The notes under the pieces are model-generated. The model was not told the origin of the DNA. It saw nothing but the letters and a program-made list of their open reading frames with translations, and did not search any database. From assembly GCA_964606165.1 (NCBI GenBank), contig CAZSFQ010000009.1, forward strand, positions 5,947 to 69,946: a DNA stretch of 64,000 bases, read 5' to 3'. The DNA is from UBA4923 sp964606165 (GTDB lineage: Bacteria > Bacillota > Clostridia > Saccharofermentanales > DTU023). Positions 24,872-33,390 of this stretch are shown here, piece after piece (the first letter of the stretch is position 1; each line of letters begins with the position of its first letter). The translations under genes were made by a program, and so were the position numbers.

Positions 24872-26608
24872 CTAATCGTCCGCCTCCAGCGAAATAAAGT
24901 CAAATTTGGTGACATCAAAAAGACCCATGTCGGTCAGTTTCAGTTCCGGAATGACGGGCAGAGCCATGAAGCAGAGCGTCATGATGGGTTCGACCTCCTC
25001 ACTCACCTGCAGTTCCCTTATGGCGGTCTCATGTAATTCCGACAGCTTGTCGTTGACCCACTCGCCCGACTGGTCGCTCATGATGCCGCCAACGGGGAGG
25101 GGGAGCCGGGAGAGGACCTTTTTGTCTTTCACCAGGACGACACCGCCCTCCTGCTTGATCAGTTCCTCGACGGCAAAGGCCATGTCCTCGTCGTTTGTTC
25201 CCGCCGTGATGATGTTGTGGGAGTCATGCGCGATGGTGAGAGCCGCGGCTCCCTGCTTGATGCCGTAGCCTCTCAGCAGGCCCACCGCGACATTGCCGGT
25301 ATTCTTATGGCGCTCGATAACGGCGATCTTGACAATGTCCTGGTCAGGATTGTAGATGAAATCGCCTGATGCGTCAGTTTCAACCCGGGCGACGCCTTTG
25401 CCAGTCACGACCCCGCCCGGAAGGATGTCGATGACATGAACCTTGTTCTTTTTTAACTTAAGCTTCAGTTTCTCAATGGAGAAGTCCTTGACATGGACGC
25501 TGCTTCTGACCGCGGAGATATCGGCACGCTTTACCTCAGGGAGATAGCGGCCATCTTCGGCGACCTTTTTGCCGTCAATGAAAACGTATTTGGCCTTGAA
25601 TTCCTCCAGGTTGTTGATCAGGGTTACATCGGCGCGGCGTCCGGGGAAAAGGGCGCCGCGGTCTTTCAGGCCGAAGGCCTCAGCCGCGTTCAATGTCGCC
25701 ATCTGGACGGCGGTCACCGGGTGTATGCCGAATTTTACGCATTTGCGCAGGTGATCGTCGAGATGGCCTTCCTCCAGAATGGTTTTGGGCTGACGGTCGT
25801 CGGAACAAAGGAGGCAGCGCCGGGCATTCCTCGCTGTCACTACGGGCAGGAGATCTTCCAAATTGTGACAGGCTGACCCTTGGCGCATCAGGATGTACAT
25901 GCCGTTTTGGAGGCGCTCGTACATCTCTTCCCTGGTCGAGCACTCGTGGTCAGCCAGGATACCGGCTGAAGCGTAGGCGCACAGATCTTTGCCGGTGATG
26001 CCGGGGCTGTGGCCGTCGATCAGTTTGTTGACCCTCTTGGCAGCAACCAGCTTGTCAAGGACACCGGGGTCTGTGTAAATGATGCCGGGAAAGTTCATGA
26101 ACTCACCCAGGCCCAGGATGCGGTCGTCAGCCAGCGGTCCCTCGAGATCACTTGCCTCCAGGACGGCGCCCGCGTTCTCAAAGGGTGTGGCGGGAACACA
26201 GGAGGGAACCACGTACTCAATGTGGAGCGCCGCCTCGGCGGCAGCGTCGAGCATATAATGGATACCCTTGAGGCCCGCGACATTTGCGATTTCGTGCGGG
26301 TCCGCGATGATGGTCGTTGTCCCGAAAGGAACCAGGAGCCGGCTGATTTCCTCAGGCGTGACGAAAGCCGACTCGATGTGGATATGGGCATCGATCATGC
26401 CAGGCATGGCATAAAGGCCTTCCGCGTCGACCGTTTCCTTGCCCTCATAGTCACCCGTACCGGCAATCAATCCATCGACAATGGCGATATCACCCTTTCT
26501 TATCTCACCAAGTCCGACGTCCACGATCTGGCAGTTTTTAATTACCAGGTCAGCGGCCTGCCGCCCTGCTGCTACATCAATCAAATGTTTTAGTGCTTCC
26601 TGATCCAT
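24872..26608 (-). CDS. ade: adenine deaminase
   Basis: A 578-residue metal-dependent amidohydrolase that converts adenine to hypoxanthine and ammonia. The metal-binding motif DAHIHIES is followed by TTTIIADPHEIANV, the family signature, and later by GHSPGITGKDLCAYASAGI and a C-terminal domain with GGVVLVKDKKVLSRLPLPVGGIMSD, as in bacterial Ade (AdeC/YerA type). The frame runs back to 26653, but ATG 26608 has GAGGGAGG seven bases upstream and gives the normal N terminus MDQEALKHLI. It follows the SIMPL gene closely on the same strand. In an anaerobe this is consistent with purine salvage or fermentation. Confidence 0.96.
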   Translation of the reverse strand: MDQEALKHLIDVAAGRQAADLVIKNCQIVDVGLGEIRKGDIAIVDGLIAGTGDYEGKETVDAEGLYAMPGMIDAHIHIESAFVTPEEISRLLVPFGTTTIIADPHEIANVAGLKGIHYMLDAAAEAALHIEYVVPSCVPATPFENAGAVLEASDLEGPLADDRILGLGEFMNFPGIIYTDPGVLDKLVAAKRVNKLIDGHSPGITGKDLCAYASAGILADHECSTREEMYERLQNGMYILMRQGSACHNLEDLLPVVTARNARRCLLCSDDRQPKTILEEGHLDDHLRKCVKFGIHPVTAVQMATLNAAEAFGLKDRGALFPGRRADVTLINNLEEFKAKYVFIDGKKVAEDGRYLPEVKRADISAVRSSVHVKDFSIEKLKLKLKKNKVHVIDILPGGVVTGKGVARVETDASGDFIYNPDQDIVKIAVIERHKNTGNVAVGLLRGYGIKQGAAALTIAHDSHNIITAGTNDEDMAFAVEELIKQEGGVVLVKDKKVLSRLPLPVGGIMSDQSGEWVNDKLSELHETAIRELQVSEEVEPIMTLCFMALPVIPELKLTDMGLFDVTKFDFISLEADD

Positions 26609-26637
26609 AAAGGCCTCCCTCATCTCTTGCTTCATTT

Positions 26638-27291
26638 TCATTGGATTTCCCAAGTCACCCTCACCGATTCGTTGAGGCGGATGTCTTCCGGTTCAAGATC
26701 GGGGCTGATGGCCGTATTGGCAGCCTCACCCACAAAGCGCGTACTCTTCATGACCTCTTGCCGCAAGACAATCTCTTCGCGCGGGCAGGCGATATGAATG
26801 ATTTTGCCGAGGCGGACACCAGCAGCATCAGCCAGCTGCCCTGCCTTGGTCTTTGCGTCCTCGACGGCATTTTTGAGCAATTCATTTTGCGCGGCCCGGG
26901 GATCCCTGACGGTATAGATAATTTGGAACTCAACCGCAACGCCGCTTTGAAGGAAGACTGTCAGCGCTTTTCCGAGAAGTTCATTGTCGCGGGGGATCTC
27001 CAGTTTCAGCCGATGATCGTATTCGAAACCCGCAAACCGCTGTTTATAAAGGCCCTCAGGGTCTTGAAAACTCTCATATTTGCTGTTGATGGAAAAATAA
27101 CTTGTTTTGAGATCCTCTTGCTCAAAGCCTGCTTTGGCGACAGCCTCTTTCAGGCGCCCTGCCGCGTCGGCCGAATGTCCGACGGCGTCGCCATAATCTT
27201 CATGGAGGCCTGTGAGGGTGAGCAGGAGATGAATGGTGTCAGGCTGAACGGCAAGCTGGCCAGTTCCTGTGACGCGAATTGTACGATCCAT
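26638..27291 (-). CDS. SIMPL domain (DUF541) protein
   Basis: A 217-residue protein spanning one DUF541/SIMPL domain, recognised by the start IRVTGTGQLAVQPDTIHLLLTLTG and by the pattern LLKNAVEDAKTKAGQLADAAGVRLGKI. No signal peptide is seen, so it is probably cytoplasmic, unlike the periplasmic members. The molecular role of the family is poorly known (named for a mouse signalling partner; bacterial members are linked to oxidative stress). It lies 29 bases upstream of the ade start. ATG 27291 has GGGAG upstream. Confidence 0.83.
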   Translation of the reverse strand: MDRTIRVTGTGQLAVQPDTIHLLLTLTGLHEDYGDAVGHSADAAGRLKEAVAKAGFEQEDLKTSYFSINSKYESFQDPEGLYKQRFAGFEYDHRLKLEIPRDNELLGKALTVFLQSGVAVEFQIIYTVRDPRAAQNELLKNAVEDAKTKAGQLADAAGVRLGKIIHIACPREEIVLRQEVMKSTRFVGEAANTAISPDLEPEDIRLNESVRVTWEIQ

Positions 27292-27347
27292 GACTGGTTC
27301 TCCCTTAAGTTATTCTGCTTCCATCTTAGCACGGGAAAGGGGATACT

Positions 27348-27386
27348 TTGGTTATTTTGCGCGCGTGCTATCATACTTGTGCACAA
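27348..27386 (+). promoter_or_regulatory. candidate promoter and palindrome upstream of the Crp/Fnr gene
   Basis: TTGGTT (27348-27353) and an extended -10 TGC-TATCAT (27369-27374), spacing 15. The perfect palindrome TTGTGCACAA (27377-27386) sits just at the expected transcription start and could be an autoregulatory operator. Confidence 0.4.
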
Positions 27387-27470
27387 AAAAGGGACCTTTG
27401 CGGGACAAGAGACCGCTTATTTGTTATTCTATGCTGGAGTGAAAAGACCCAGGCGGAAAATGGAGGACCT

Positions 27471-28208
27471 ATGAAAAAGACATGTGAAGTCATGGCGTCG
27501 ACGCCATTGTTTGCCGGTTTGGATCATGAGCTTTATCTTGAGTACTGCCGGGACACGCACATCCACCTCCACGCCAAGGGCCAGCTTGTCATCATGGAAG
27601 GAGCGACCTGCCAGGGTGTCGGCGTAATCATCGAAGGCCAGGCGGCGCGGCAGAAATTCACTCCGACGGGAGAATACACGACACTTAACCTGCTGGGGCC
27701 GGGAACCGTCTTTGGCGCGGATCTTATTTTCTCTTCTTACAAACACTACCCATACTCCCTGGAGGCCTTGACCCTGGTCAAGACCATACACATATCGCGG
27801 GAAGACCTGCTGGGATTGATCGCCAAGAGTTCACAGCTCTTGCTGAATTACATGGCTTTTTTGTCCGACCGCGGCCGCGAGCAGGATCAAAGAATCCATT
27901 TGCTGTCGCAGAAAACACTCCGGCTGAAAATTGCCGGTTACCTCTTGTCTTTGCTGGAAGAACAGCTTGAATATGAGGGCAAAACCTTGCGCGAAGCGAT
28001 TGAGGTCCCGACGACGTCGGCTGTCATCCTGCCTGTCTCGAAAGAGGTGGTGGCCCGGCTGCTCGCCATGCCGAGACCTTCATTTTCCAGGGAGCTCATC
28101 AGCATGGAAAAAGACGGCTTGATCCGGGTCAGCGGGCGAAATATCTGGCTTATGGATCTCCACGGCCTGGCTTGCGGTTTATACGAAGACTGTGATATCG
28201 ATTTATAA
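27471..28208 (+). CDS. Crp/Fnr family transcriptional regulator
   Basis: A 245-residue protein. The cyclic-nucleotide-binding-like jelly roll (residues about 10-130; LHAKGQLVIMEGATCQGVGVIIEGQAA) is followed by a dimer helix and a C-terminal winged HTH (LPVSKEVVARLLAMPRPSFSRELISMEKDGLIRVSGRNI). The jelly roll has no obvious cysteine set for an FNR iron-sulfur cluster, so the signal is unknown. ATG 27471 is preceded by GGAGG with a 5-base gap; the longer frame from 27348 would include the promoter. It is encoded just upstream of fhs and divergent from the SIMPL-ade unit, either of which it may regulate. Confidence 0.9.
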   Translation: MKKTCEVMASTPLFAGLDHELYLEYCRDTHIHLHAKGQLVIMEGATCQGVGVIIEGQAARQKFTPTGEYTTLNLLGPGTVFGADLIFSSYKHYPYSLEALTLVKTIHISREDLLGLIAKSSQLLLNYMAFLSDRGREQDQRIHLLSQKTLRLKIAGYLLSLLEEQLEYEGKTLREAIEVPTTSAVILPVSKEVVARLLAMPRPSFSRELISMEKDGLIRVSGRNIWLMDLHGLACGLYEDCDIDL

Positions 28209-28287
28209 GTAAATTAGGATAAGACGGCAAATTCGCCAGCATCGGATAAGAACAATTGTCATAAGGACCGATAAAGGAGAGGAAAAC

Positions 28288-29967
28288 ATGGGTTATAAGT
28301 CAGACATCGAAATCGCGCAAGAGGCAAATATTCTGCCCATCGACGAGATCGCCAAACGAGCCGGCATTCCGGAACAATACCTTGAGCATTACGGGAAATA
28401 CAAAGCAAAGGTATCGCTCGACGCGCTCAAGGATCACGCTGATAAAAAAGGCAAGCTGATCCTGGTGACCGCTATTACGCCGACCCCCGCAGGTGAGGGC
28501 AAGACGACAACGACCATCGGTCTGGGTGACGCGCTGACCCTCCTGGGCAAGAAATGCACCCTGGCACTGCGTGAGCCCTCCATGGGTCCCGTCTTTGGGA
28601 TCAAAGGGGGAGCTGCCGGTGGGGGCTACGCCCAGGTCATCCCCATGGAAGATATAAATCTTCACTTTACCGGTGATATGCACGCAATCGGGGCTGCCAA
28701 CAATTTATTGGCGGCCATGGTAGACAACCACATTCAGCAGGGCAACGGGCTGGGAATCGACCCCAAGCAGATTACATGGAAGCGCGCGGTCGACATGAAC
28801 GACCGGCAATTGCGTTTTGTGGTTGACGGTCTTGGCGGCCGGCTGAACGGGGTGCCGCGGGAGGATGGTTTTGAGATCACGGTCGCCTCGGAAATCATGG
28901 CGGTTTTCTGCCTGTCGACTTCACTGACCAACTTGAAAGAACGCCTGGGCAGGATCGTCATCGGTTATTCCTATGACGGAAAACCCGTCACGGCGGAAGA
29001 CCTCAAGGCACACGGCGCCATGGCCGCTCTTTTGAGAGACGCCCTGGCACCCAACCTGGTTCAAACGCTCGAGGGGACCCCCGCCTATGTGCACGGCGGC
29101 CCCTTTGCCAATATCGCGCACGGATGCAACAGCGTGCTGGCGACGACCATGGGTTTGACCCATGCTGATTACCTGATCACGGAAGCAGGCTTCGGCGCTG
29201 ATCTGGGCGCCGAAAAGTTCATCGATATCAAGTGCAGAATGTCAGGGCTGGACCCGGCCGCCATCGTTCTGGTGGCGACCGTCAGAGCGCTCAAAATGCA
29301 CGGTGGTGTCGCCAAGTGTGACCTGAAGGAAGAAAATCTCGAAGCCTTGCGGGAGGGGATGGAAAACCTGACCCAGCACGTTCGGAATGTCGCGGATGTT
29401 TTCCTTCGCCCTGTTGTCGTTGCCATTAATGCCTTCCCTGATGATACGAAAGCAGAGCTTGAGCTTGTCCGGCAGGAATGCGAGAAGCACGGCGTCAACG
29501 TTGCCTTGTCCGAGGTGTGGGCCAAGGGCGGCCAGGGCGGTATCGAGCTGGCCGAGGAAGTCATCCGGCTGTGCGACCTGCCGGTCAAGGAACCGCTCGG
29601 CTTTGTCTACAGCGAGGATTCGACGATCAAAGAAAAGATTGAGGCAATCGCCAAACGCGTCTATCGGGCGGACGGTGTCGATTTCGTCGGCCCTGCCGTA
29701 AAACAATTGAAGCAGCTGGAAGAAAACGGTTTTGGCAAGCTGCCGGTTTGTATCGCGAAAACGCAATACTCCTTCTCGGACAACCCCGCCCTGATCGGGG
29801 TTCCAAAAAACTTCCGGGTGACTGTTCGTAACCTTAAGGCTTCAGCCGGCGCCGGCTTCATTGTGGCGCTGACGGGAGAAGTGATGACCATGCCCGGGCT
29901 GCCCAAGCAACCTTCCGCCGAGAAGATCGACGTCGACGAAAACGGACGTATTTCCGGCTTGTTCTGA
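28288..29967 (+). CDS. fhs: formate-tetrahydrofolate ligase
   Basis: A 559-residue enzyme of the normal length. The P-loop-like motif TPTPAGEGKTTTTIGLGDAL (about residues 63-83) and the segments PSMGPVFGIKGGAAGGGYAQV and FTGDMHAIGAANNLLAAMVDNH are strongly conserved in this family. It joins formate to tetrahydrofolate using ATP in the cytoplasm, the entry to the methyl branch of one-carbon metabolism in acetogens and amino-acid or purine fermenters. The ribosome binding site is AAAGGAG, nine bases before ATG. It is flanked by a Crp/Fnr and a PucR-type regulator. Confidence 0.98.
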   Translation: MGYKSDIEIAQEANILPIDEIAKRAGIPEQYLEHYGKYKAKVSLDALKDHADKKGKLILVTAITPTPAGEGKTTTTIGLGDALTLLGKKCTLALREPSMGPVFGIKGGAAGGGYAQVIPMEDINLHFTGDMHAIGAANNLLAAMVDNHIQQGNGLGIDPKQITWKRAVDMNDRQLRFVVDGLGGRLNGVPREDGFEITVASEIMAVFCLSTSLTNLKERLGRIVIGYSYDGKPVTAEDLKAHGAMAALLRDALAPNLVQTLEGTPAYVHGGPFANIAHGCNSVLATTMGLTHADYLITEAGFGADLGAEKFIDIKCRMSGLDPAAIVLVATVRALKMHGGVAKCDLKEENLEALREGMENLTQHVRNVADVFLRPVVVAINAFPDDTKAELELVRQECEKHGVNVALSEVWAKGGQGGIELAEEVIRLCDLPVKEPLGFVYSEDSTIKEKIEAIAKRVYRADGVDFVGPAVKQLKQLEENGFGKLPVCIAKTQYSFSDNPALIGVPKNFRVTVRNLKASAGAGFIVALTGEVMTMPGLPKQPSAEKIDVDENGRISGLF

Positions 29968-30014
29968 TCGGGAATCAGATCGAACACGCGGGAATGTCAT
30001 ACGGGAAAAAAGTA

Positions 30015-30020
30015 TATAAT
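30015..30020 (+). promoter_or_regulatory. consensus -10 box upstream of the PucR-type gene
   Basis: A perfect TATAAT lies 93 bases before the start codon. The -35 at the right distance is poor (GAATGT), so activation or a different sigma factor contact is possible. Confidence 0.45.
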
Positions 30021-30078
30021 GATCCGGTCGGGTCCACTAAATGTCAGTTGGATCCGGCTGGGTCTTAGTGCGCAGTTG
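30021..30078 (+). repeat. imperfect tandem repeat forming a 13-bp hairpin in the PucR-gene leader
   Basis: Two adjacent copies begin GATCCGG(T/C)(C/T)GGGTC and end CAGTTG (30021-30050 and 30051-30078). The RNA can also fold: CCGGTCGGGTCCA (30024-30036) pairs over 13 positions, three of them G-U, with 30049-30061. There is no T tract after it. Confidence 0.6.
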
Positions 30079-30112
30079 GAGGCGCTTTTTACACGAAAGC
30101 GAGGAGTGGATC

Positions 30113-31216
30113 ATGAAAGAAATCCAGCAGGCCTTGAATGATATGGCCCCGAACCTGGGGCGTCTGGTCGGCTTTGCCGACGGACAGGGGGAAGTGTTGG
30201 CCGCTTCCGACGAACAATTTGTCGGCGGACAGGACCCTGGTGTTCGTGCTGTTTTAGCCTCGGGTGACACACAGGTCACCGCAGGGGATCGGACCTACCG
30301 CGTGATCAAGCGGCCTGACGATACTTATCTGATAAGTTTTTCAGATGGCACAGACAATATCGCCAAGGGATACGCCGAACTCCTTTCACGCTGGATTGGC
30401 GCTGAGCAGTGCAAGCGTGATGATCATGCCGTGCGCGAGCATGAACTCAAGCAAGTCTTCTTGAAGAATGTCCTCTTCGAAAATGAATTGCCGGGAGATA
30501 TACCGCTCAAGGCCCGCGAATACCGGATCCGTTACAATGCGCGGCGGATTGTTCTGCTTGTTCGTTTCAAGCCGGAGGAGTTCAAGGCCTGCCTTGAGGC
30601 CCTGACTGAGTTGACAAGCGGTCGCGGTGAAGATTTCGTCCTGCCCATCGACGAGCAGAATATTGTCCTTATGACAGAGGCGACCGAAGAAAACCTGGAA
30701 GGTCTTGACAGCTTTTTGCACACTTTGACTGACAGGCTGTCCGAAAGAGCCATGGCTGATGTTGCGGTTGGGGTAGGCATGCTGGCCCCCACGCTGACGG
30801 ATACGGCCAAAGCCTACCAGCAGGCGTCGATCGCCCTGATCGTGGGCCGGATCTTTCAGGACACGGAATCGCCCATCATGCGTTACGAAAAGCTGGGTCT
30901 TGGCAGGCTTATTTATCAGCTGCCCATCACACTTTGCGAGCTTTTCCTAAGAGAGGTCTTTGAGCCGGGTACCTATGAGGCGCTCGATCCGGTGACCATG
31001 GAAACCATCAACAAGTTTTTTGAAAACAATCTCAACGGAAGCGAAACATCAAGGCAGCTCTTTGTTCACCGTAATACGCTGGTTTACCGTCTGGACAAGG
31101 TTGCCAAGATCACAGGTCTTGATCTGCGGAACTTTGAGGACGCGGTGCTGTTCAAGCTGGCCGATATGGTGCGCGATTATCTGGCCTATGTGGAAGAGCA
31201 AAAGGCAAGCAGATAA
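30113..31216 (+). CDS. PucR/CdaR-type transcriptional regulator
   Basis: A 367-residue protein. The C-terminal 60 residues (KFFENNLNGSETSRQLFVHRNTLVYRLDKVAKITGLDLRNFEDAVLFKLA) are the HTH_30 domain of PucR/CdaR regulators, preceded by a GGDEF-like middle domain of that family. Such proteins control purine, sugar-acid or amino-acid catabolism. ATG 30113 has GAGGAG nine bases upstream; the longer frame to 30041 runs into the leader hairpin. It lies 18 bases before ftsE, so the division genes may be read from its promoter, which is unusual. Confidence 0.85.
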   Translation: MKEIQQALNDMAPNLGRLVGFADGQGEVLAASDEQFVGGQDPGVRAVLASGDTQVTAGDRTYRVIKRPDDTYLISFSDGTDNIAKGYAELLSRWIGAEQCKRDDHAVREHELKQVFLKNVLFENELPGDIPLKAREYRIRYNARRIVLLVRFKPEEFKACLEALTELTSGRGEDFVLPIDEQNIVLMTEATEENLEGLDSFLHTLTDRLSERAMADVAVGVGMLAPTLTDTAKAYQQASIALIVGRIFQDTESPIMRYEKLGLGRLIYQLPITLCELFLREVFEPGTYEALDPVTMETINKFFENNLNGSETSRQLFVHRNTLVYRLDKVAKITGLDLRNFEDAVLFKLADMVRDYLAYVEEQKASR

Positions 31217-31234
31217 ATACCCGGCGGAGAGATA

Positions 31235-32380
31235 ATGGCTTATATAGAATTTGAAAATGTCAGCAAAACATACCCGAACGGAACGCTGGCACTTCATGAC
31301 CTTTCCTTCTCTATCAATGAGGGAGAGTTTGTCTTCCTGATCGGTGAAAGCGGCGCTGGGAAATCGACCGTCTTTCGTCTTCTGACCCGGGAGGAGGATC
31401 CTTCATCCGGAAGGATTATTGTGGACGGCTACGACATCGGAAAGCTTAGTGAACGCCGGATTCCGTACTTGCGTCGCGGGATCGGAATGATTTTCCAGGA
31501 TTTCCGGCTGATCGATACATTGACAGTCGGTGAGAATGTGTCCCTGGCCATGGAGATCATCGGGGAGTCGCCGCGAAAGATACGTCAGCGCGTTCCGCTC
31601 GTCTTATCGGTTGTTGGCCTGCGCCGCAAGATCGACAACTACCCCACCGAGCTGTCGGGCGGTGAGCAGCAGCGCGTTTGCATCGCCCGGGCCTTGATCA
31701 ACAAGCCGCGCCTGATTATTGCCGATGAGCCGACCGGGGATCTTGATCCTGTGAACGGGGAGACGGTGATGGCCCTGCTGGACAGGATCAACAGGGAAAA
31801 CGGCACAACAATCATTACCTGCACCCATGACCGCGAAATTGTTGACCGCATGAACCGCCGTGTGATCGAGGTATGTGACGGTGTGCTGGCCCGTGATGAT
31901 TCGCGAGGGCACTACGTGCTGGAAAGTGAGCGTAAGAACGGTCTGGTCTACGCTGAGACCTGCGCCAAGCAGCAGGAACTTGAGGCAGAAGAAATCCGGC
32001 GCGAAATCGAGGAGGGCGGAGACGCGCTTCGCAGACTTCGCGAAGAGAATGGCTCCCTGCCGGATACCCGGGTTGCCAGGGAGCGCGTGAAGAAAATGCG
32101 GGAATCGGTTCGTGGTGACGACTTTTATGACCGCATGGACAAGAGCGCGTCCATGAGGAGAAACAGACCCCCCGCCCGACAACGCGGCAGGGAGCTGCGG
32201 GAACATTTCGAGGAAAGCCAAAAAGATCCGGATTCGCCCGCTGCGCCGCCCCCGGCAGTACTGCAGACGCCGGCAGCCGATACCGACAAAGAACGTCTGT
32301 CCCGTACGGGGAGGATTCCTGTCATCAAACTGAAAGGTGAAGGCAAGGATGAGGGGAAAAAGGGGAGTGATGAAGCGTGA
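31235..32380 (+). CDS. ftsE: cell division ATPase FtsE with long C-terminal extension
   Basis: A 381-residue protein. The first 228 residues are a standard FtsE with Walker A GESGAGKST, signature LSGGEQQRVCIARAL and Walker B IIADEPTGDLD. The remaining 150 residues are not part of the usual protein: a charged, helical stretch (CAKQQELEAEEIRREIEEGG...) followed by a basic then proline-rich low-complexity tail. FtsE is the cytoplasmic motor that, with FtsX, activates peptidoglycan hydrolases during division. Its last 4 bases overlap ftsX (GTGA), so the two are coupled. The added tail may bind another division protein. Confidence 0.95.
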   Translation: MAYIEFENVSKTYPNGTLALHDLSFSINEGEFVFLIGESGAGKSTVFRLLTREEDPSSGRIIVDGYDIGKLSERRIPYLRRGIGMIFQDFRLIDTLTVGENVSLAMEIIGESPRKIRQRVPLVLSVVGLRRKIDNYPTELSGGEQQRVCIARALINKPRLIIADEPTGDLDPVNGETVMALLDRINRENGTTIITCTHDREIVDRMNRRVIEVCDGVLARDDSRGHYVLESERKNGLVYAETCAKQQELEAEEIRREIEEGGDALRRLREENGSLPDTRVARERVKKMRESVRGDDFYDRMDKSASMRRNRPPARQRGRELREHFEESQKDPDSPAAPPPAVLQTPAADTDKERLSRTGRIPVIKLKGEGKDEGKKGSDEA

Positions 32381-33276
32381 AAAAGAATGAATGGCGTTAT
32401 GCCTTCAAGTCCGGTTTCCAGGGATTAAGACGGCATACTCTCCTCTCCATCGCCTCCATCACCACACTGGCTCTGATGCTCTTTTTGATGAGCATCTTTT
32501 CCGCCCTGTCCATGAACGCCAACCATTTATCTATGGTGGCCTCCCAGCAGCCGCCGATCGAGATCACCATGCAGGTCAGCGCCACCAATGAGGAGATCGT
32601 CAATCTGGCGGAGTTCTTGCAAAGCCATGAATTCGTCGAAGATATCCAGGTCAATACGCCGGAGGATAACTTTGAGCAATTCAAGCAGGATATGGGCAAA
32701 GAGGAACTGTGGAAAGATTTTGATTACCATCTTTACATTCCTTACACTTTCAGCATCCGGCTGACCGAGCCTTCCTACGGGAAAACATTCGGCGACGAAG
32801 TGAGGGGCTTTCCCGGTGTTAAAGAAGTTTTGATGGAATCGGAACTGATGACCATGCTGGACAGTGTCAAGGGATGGACCAGGCGTGTCGGTGTGATCAT
32901 GTTCGTCATTCTGGCTGTCACCGCCTCGGTGGTTATGGCCAATACCGTCAGGATCGCTGCTTTGTCAAGAAGCCGTGAGATCCATATCATGAAATACGTG
33001 GGCTCGACAAAAGCTTTCATCCGGACCCCTTTTATTATTGAGGGTGTTGTGATCGGATTGACAGGTGCTCTGGTCGCCAGTGTCGCCGCGATCCTGATCT
33101 ACGGCCGCATTGTAACCCGGCTCAATCCGGCCGGCGCTGTCTTCGACGATTCGCAGTTCATGCTCCTGCCAGCCAACAAAATGGCGGCGAGCATTCTTCT
33201 GGTCAACCTGGTGACGGGGATCGCGCTCACCATGATTGTCAGCGCCATTTCGGTCAGAAAGTATGCCAAGGTATAA
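32377..33276 (+). CDS. ftsX: cell division permease-like protein FtsX
   Basis: A 299-residue membrane protein with four helices. An N-terminal helix (residues about 22-43) is followed by an outside domain of about 120 residues (QVSATNEEIVNLAEFLQ...), then three helices with the FtsX-type segment AALSRSREIHIMKYVGSTKAFIRTPFIIEG. It starts with GTG at 32377, overlapping ftsE. FtsEX transmits ATP hydrolysis to a murein hydrolase outside; the likely partner is the M23 protein encoded next. Confidence 0.95.
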   Translation: MKKNEWRYAFKSGFQGLRRHTLLSIASITTLALMLFLMSIFSALSMNANHLSMVASQQPPIEITMQVSATNEEIVNLAEFLQSHEFVEDIQVNTPEDNFEQFKQDMGKEELWKDFDYHLYIPYTFSIRLTEPSYGKTFGDEVRGFPGVKEVLMESELMTMLDSVKGWTRRVGVIMFVILAVTASVVMANTVRIAALSRSREIHIMKYVGSTKAFIRTPFIIEGVVIGLTGALVASVAAILIYGRIVTRLNPAGAVFDDSQFMLLPANKMAASILLVNLVTGIALTMIVSAISVRKYAKV

Positions 33277-33341
33277 GATTTCATACATGTTAAGGTTCCG
33301 TGACGAAAATATACCTGGACTTTCCTCGAAATATCTTGTGA

Positions 33342-33347
33342 TAAAAT
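33342..33347 (+). promoter_or_regulatory. possible extended -10 promoter of the M23 hydrolase gene
   Basis: TGA-TAAAAT (33339-33347) is an extended -10 box 43 bases before the preferred start codon. The -35 is poor (TGGACT at 33316 is 20 bases away). Confidence 0.35.
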
Positions 33348-33390
33348 GATAAGGATCCTTGTAACGGCGAGGAGGTTTAGAGGAGCGCGC

